Source of the DNA: Clostridia bacterium
GTDB taxonomy: Bacteria > Bacillota > Clostridia > DUPQ01
Reading direction: 5' to 3'
Length of the DNA stretch: 8,984 nucleotides
Assembly: GCA_030592355.1 (NCBI GenBank)
Contig: JAUVJE010000095.1
Location: 1-8,984 of the forward strand
Of the stretch, positions 6,479-8,984 are shown piece by piece. Within the stretch, counting starts at the first letter, position 1. Every line of letters starts with the position of its first letter. The notes under the pieces were generated by a model. The model was given only the letters and a program-made list of their open reading frames with translations, had not been told where the DNA came from and ran no database searches. Made by a program: the position numbers and the translations under genes.

Positions 6479-7969
6479 ATGAAAAAACTGTTAATCATAA
6501 TCCTGATTCTAGCACTCATTATACCCTTGGTTTCCTGTAATGAGCAGGATAAACAAAATGACAAACTTGATATTAATATGCCGACTGCAGAGCCCGATGA
6601 TGGCACTATTATCAATCTAGATAAACAATTTGATGATTCAACAAACCTTTCATATATAACTTATAAAGCGGGCTATAGGACCAGGCCTTATTTCATAAAC
6701 AATGCTGAATTCCCTGAAAATATTTTCATATATGAAACCAATACACCTCACACTGACGATATTAAGATGTATGGTTATATGAATGAGAATTTTCAGAAGC
6801 TAAGTGAACCGATATCACTTTCACCAAATGTTTTCACAATGGGTGTGGCAATGATTGAGGGTGAAGAGGGTTCATATATCGTAAATAAGGATTTCGAGAA
6901 CATGGTAGAGCTATGCAGTGGCTATGCACTTGTGGACAATGGCATCGTAAAGGTATCTTGGGGAAGTGAATCACCCGAACATGTAACCGTTTTAACCATA
7001 ACAGATCCTGATATATACCTCGTGCCTGTGAAAGTGGATACAGGTCTGATTTCAGACAAAGGTAAGGTTTATATTTATGGATACCAGCCTGTTACTGAGT
7101 TTCTTTCTGGTAGTGCGTCCTATGATGAGATATTTTCTATTCAGCCAGTATTCGAAGATGCGCGTCCGTTCTTCAATGGACTGGCAGCTGTCAGGTCAAA
7201 TGGCATGTGGGGATATATCGATGAAGATGGGAATACTGTCATCGATTTCATTTATCACGAAGCCCGAGATTTTATTGAAACCTCAACGTTTGTTTTGCAA
7301 GGCGAAATGAGAACAGTTTATTACTCAGAAACAAGAAGTGAAAAGGTTCTTGAAGGTTATTGGTTTTTGATTGATAGTGAAGGTAACCCTTTGACTCCTA
7401 CTAATGCTTTTATTGAATATGCCGATGATTTTTATGACGGTTGGGCATTAGTAAAATACGGAATGGGAGTAACACCTAACCAAAACTACTTGAATATAAA
7501 TGGTGAAGAACTGATGGATAAAATCAATTATAACTATAACCTTGAACCCTTCAAAGATGGTATTGCAATTCAGCATCATGGTGATTATAGATTCATAAAT
7601 GTAAAAGGTGAATTTTTATTTAATACTCATTTCTGGAACGCACGAAATTTCAACGATGGGTTGGCTGCAGTAAAAGCATACAGATCCCGAAGTTGGACAT
7701 ATATTGACTCAAGTGGCATGATTGCAATTGATGGTAAATTCTTTTCTGCAGGTGATTTCAACAACGGATATGCATTTGTAATAGATGAAATTGGGAAGAA
7801 AGGTTTTGTCATTGATAAACTTGGTAACAAATATCTTGATGATCTTAATATTTACCAGATGACTAAATTCAATGATGAGGGCTATGCACTGGCCTATACT
7901 ATTGTTGACAAAAATGAAACAACCCAGGAATGGTTATATTATATGATTCATGTCGAGAATTTGCCATAA
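6479..7969 (+). CDS. WG-repeat lipoprotein, paralogue 2
   Basis: This 496-residue protein has a signal peptide with lipobox LVSC (Cys20), so a lipid-anchored surface protein is expected. Its layout matches the upstream paralogue: linker (five residues longer), N-terminal domain with DDIKMYGYMNENF, then WG repeats beginning with FFNGLAAVRSNGMWGYID (WG at 244-245), and the shared C-terminus DKNETTQEWLYYMIHVENLP. The region around residues 325-390 (LVKYGMGVTPNQ... to NARNF) is clearly more diverged from paralogue 1, with a shorter loop. I chose the ATG at 6479 because GGAGGAG (6464-6470) lies 8 bases upstream; the longer frame from 6437 would begin upstream of this site and add a non-signal extension. 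The function is unknown. The extra-cytoplasmic location and the repeats suggest binding or an envelope structural role. Confidence 0.9.
   Translation: MKKLLIIILILALIIPLVSCNEQDKQNDKLDINMPTAEPDDGTIINLDKQFDDSTNLSYITYKAGYRTRPYFINNAEFPENIFIYETNTPHTDDIKMYGYMNENFQKLSEPISLSPNVFTMGVAMIEGEEGSYIVNKDFENMVELCSGYALVDNGIVKVSWGSESPEHVTVLTITDPDIYLVPVKVDTGLISDKGKVYIYGYQPVTEFLSGSASYDEIFSIQPVFEDARPFFNGLAAVRSNGMWGYIDEDGNTVIDFIYHEARDFIETSTFVLQGEMRTVYYSETRSEKVLEGYWFLIDSEGNPLTPTNAFIEYADDFYDGWALVKYGMGVTPNQNYLNINGEELMDKINYNYNLEPFKDGIAIQHHGDYRFINVKGEFLFNTHFWNARNFNDGLAAVKAYRSRSWTYIDSSGMIAIDGKFFSAGDFNNGYAFVIDEIGKKGFVIDKLGNKYLDDLNIYQMTKFNDEGYALAYTIVDKNETTQEWLYYMIHVENLP
7088..7188 (+). repeat. 101-bp block identical to 5219-5319
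   Basis: This is the partner of the identical block in lipoprotein 1. It starts at CCTGTTACTGAG and ends at CTGGCAGC, after which the copies diverge again. Confidence 0.9.
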
Positions 7970-8109
7970 ACTTATATGTGAAACTTAAGTATATTGTGAA
8001 GGGATATTCTCTTTCGCTTCTCCCGGAATAAGTACATATAGCGGGTTTTCAGCTGGACTGCAGTGCTACTGCTGTCAATCAGTCAACTTCTTCCCCGCAC
8101 CATACATTC

Positions 8110-8143
8110 AAAAAACCCCTCAAACTATTACGTTCAAGGGGTT
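8110..8143 (-). terminator. Strong intrinsic terminator on the minus strand with no gene upstream of it
   Basis: In the minus-strand transcript AACCCCTTGAAC pairs with GTTTGAGGGGTT around a 6-base loop (12 pairs, two of them G-U), directly followed by U-rich TTTTTT (8115-8110). On the plus strand the two wobbles become C/A mismatches and no T-run follows, so the direction is clear. The only gene beyond it (8296 onwards) runs the other way, and just 150 bases separate them. The terminator therefore appears orphaned. Confidence 0.75.
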
Positions 8144-8193
8144 ACTGAATGGCGCTCCCAAAATCACCTGGGGATAGGTTTGGGATACCCTTA
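8144..8193 (-). other. Possible scar or RNA 3'-end relic next to the orphan terminator
   Basis: Read on the minus strand, GGGAGCGCCA (8159-8150) sits 6 bases before the terminator stem, resembling a tRNA acceptor end with CCA. The preceding sequence contains ACCT/AGGT around ATCCCC but lacks a recognisable T-loop (no GTTCGA) or a cloverleaf. It may be the remains of a deleted RNA gene or an integration site. Confidence 0.15.
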
Positions 8194-8200
8194 GAATTTT

Positions 8201-8222
8201 GTGAACTTTTTGTTAACTTTTT
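8201..8222 (+). promoter_or_regulatory. Tandem 11-bp direct repeat upstream of the third lipoprotein promoter
   Basis: GTGAACTTTTT (8201-8211) is followed without a gap by GTTAACTTTTT (8212-8222), 10 of 11 bases identical. The period is one helical turn and the array ends 10 bases before the candidate -35. Phased direct repeats of this kind are typical of OmpR/PhoB-family response-regulator sites. The link is inferred from layout only. Confidence 0.4.
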
Positions 8223-8232
8223 CTGTATTGCA

Positions 8233-8261
8233 TTGAAACCCTCCTTTGAGAGGTTTAATAT
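8233..8261 (+). promoter_or_regulatory. Candidate promoter of lipoprotein 3 with a dyad in the spacer
   Basis: TTGAAA (8233-8238) and TAATAT (8256-8261) are 17 bases apart. Transcription would start near 8268, about 28 bases before the GTG. The spacer is largely an imperfect inverted repeat (AAACC at 8236-8240 and GGTTT at 8252-8256, with TC/GA continuing the stem after a bulged C), a possible operator over both hexamers. Confidence 0.5.
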
Positions 8262-8295
8262 GAATTTGCAATCACCATTTGAAGGAGCGTTTTAA

Positions 8296-8984
8296 GTGTC
8301 GGGTATAAGAAAGATAATTCCTTTTATACTAATTGCAGTGCTTTCGCTGCTGTTCGTATCGTGCAAAGATAATATAGGCGACCGTCCCGAACTTTATATA
8401 AACTTACCTGAGATCGTTTACGCAGATCTGATGAAATCAAGGGGCGAATGGACAACGGATCCCTCCGGGCATTTCTCATACCTCTCCATTAAGGGACAGG
8501 CCGATGTTCCGCTATACGGCGAGATCAAGGGGACATGGCGCCCATACTTTAACCCGGATATGGAGTTTAATGACAACCTGTTCATATACGAGTCTTATAT
8601 ATCATCATTGGATGATATAAAAATATATGGCTATATGGATATCAACTTTAATAAACTAACAAAACCCATTTCCACGCAGCCCAATGTCTTTATGAATGGG
8701 TTTGCAAGGATTCAGACAGAAGACGGTTCATATGTCGTTTACAGCAACTTTGAAGAAATAGAAGAGCATTACCCGGGATATATTTTAGTAGATGATATAA
8801 TTCTCGAAGTAAGCTGGACGGACAGGCTTTATGATAATCCGTTATTTATTCCCAATATCGATATTAATAAATATATTGTTCCGTATCGAATTTTACCGGG
8901 CCCGGGGAACGACCTGTTGTTACCGGTTGTGGGTTACAAGACTCTGAAAGATGCATATTTCAACATTAGGCCTGAAGATGATGA
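8296..8984 (+). CDS. WG-repeat-family lipoprotein, paralogue 3 (partial, runs off right edge)
   Basis: The first 229 codons are present. The GTG start has AGGAG (8283-8287) 8 bases upstream. The signal peptide has a basic start (SGIRK), a hydrophobic core and the lipobox-like FVSC (Cys23); Phe at -3 is slightly atypical. The protein aligns with the N-terminal domain of the two upstream paralogues: NLFIYES, LDDIKIYGYMDINFNKLTKPIS, PNVFMNGFARI, EDGSYVVYSNFE, ILVDDIILEVSW and VVGYKTLKDAYF. It has extra residues near 66-80 (GQADVPLYGEIKG). It is clearly an older, much more diverged family member, with more GC-ending codons and no copy of the shared upstream region. The WG repeats seen in the others would fall beyond the window edge, so their presence here is inferred. 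Confidence 0.85.
   Translation, partial: MSGIRKIIPFILIAVLSLLFVSCKDNIGDRPELYINLPEIVYADLMKSRGEWTTDPSGHFSYLSIKGQADVPLYGEIKGTWRPYFNPDMEFNDNLFIYESYISSLDDIKIYGYMDINFNKLTKPISTQPNVFMNGFARIQTEDGSYVVYSNFEEIEEHYPGYILVDDIILEVSWTDRLYDNPLFIPNIDINKYIVPYRILPGPGNDLLLPVVGYKTLKDAYFNIRPEDD

Larger units (their letters stand above)
6343..8036 (+). repeat. Tandem duplication unit, copy 2
   Basis: This is the counterpart of 4487-6203. Identity is highest at 7088-7188 and 7953-8036, and falls in the middle WG repeats, where insertions and deletions occur. The spacer between units (about 6240-6342) contains no gene, only short dyads such as ACATC/GATGT (near 6273-6288). Confidence 0.85.

Noticed and set aside
4487..8036. 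A transposon or insertion sequence carrying the duplicated lipoproteins.
   Set aside because: There is no transposase, terminal inverted repeats or target-site duplications. The tandem layout with drifting offsets fits unequal crossing-over and conversion.
8213..8247. On the minus strand an AAAGGAGG ribosome-binding match is 6 bases before an ATG (8233).
   Set aside because: The frame ends after six codons (MQYRKS), and the CCTCC is better explained as part of the spacer dyad of the lipoprotein 3 promoter. A truncated-gene reading is possible but unsupported.

Overview
The window looks like chromosomal DNA of a low-GC anaerobic Firmicute, most likely a Clostridia member. The evidence is AT-rich sequence, strong AGGAG-type ribosome binding sites, GTG starts, Gram-positive-style lipoproteins and a corrinoid-methyltransferase gene pair. 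This placement is inferred from gene content; there is no rRNA or other marker in the window.

Left half (1-3995), all on the minus strand. In transcription order it holds an opine/octopine-dehydrogenase-family oxidoreductase (3995-2913), a six-helix membrane diguanylate cyclase with a GGEEF site (about 2808-1660), a uroporphyrinogen-decarboxylase-fold (URO-D/MtaA-like) protein (1511-375), and, 24 bases further on, the start of an MttB-family (trimethylamine/betaine type) methyltransferase that runs off the left edge (350-1). The last two form an evident operon. A candidate promoter surrounded by three small palindromes lies in the 148-base gap before it. Just upstream of the opine dehydrogenase is a short, frame-broken stretch that may be the 3' relic of a lost gene.

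Middle (3996-4486). This is a divergent intergenic region with no convincing intact gene. It holds a perfect TATAAT for the dehydrogenase, small inverted repeats, and a GC-rich palindrome in otherwise AT-rich sequence.

Right half (4487-8984), all on the plus strand. Three WG-repeat lipoprotein paralogues lie in tandem. Copies 1 and 2 (4625-6136 and 6479-7969) result from a duplication that also took about 140 bases upstream and at least 67 bases downstream. Their similarity is patchy: a 101-base block and an 84-base 3' block are identical, while the sequence around the 101-base block is only about 80% identical. This suggests gene conversion. Copy 3 (8296 to the right edge, partial) is much more diverged. 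It has its own promoter with 11-base-phased direct repeats, and lies beyond an orphan minus-strand terminator that appears to be a scar.

The left genes suggest one-carbon or methylated-amine metabolism plus c-di-GMP signalling. The right genes encode a small expanding family of surface-anchored repeat proteins of unknown role. Nothing in the sequence links the two halves functionally.
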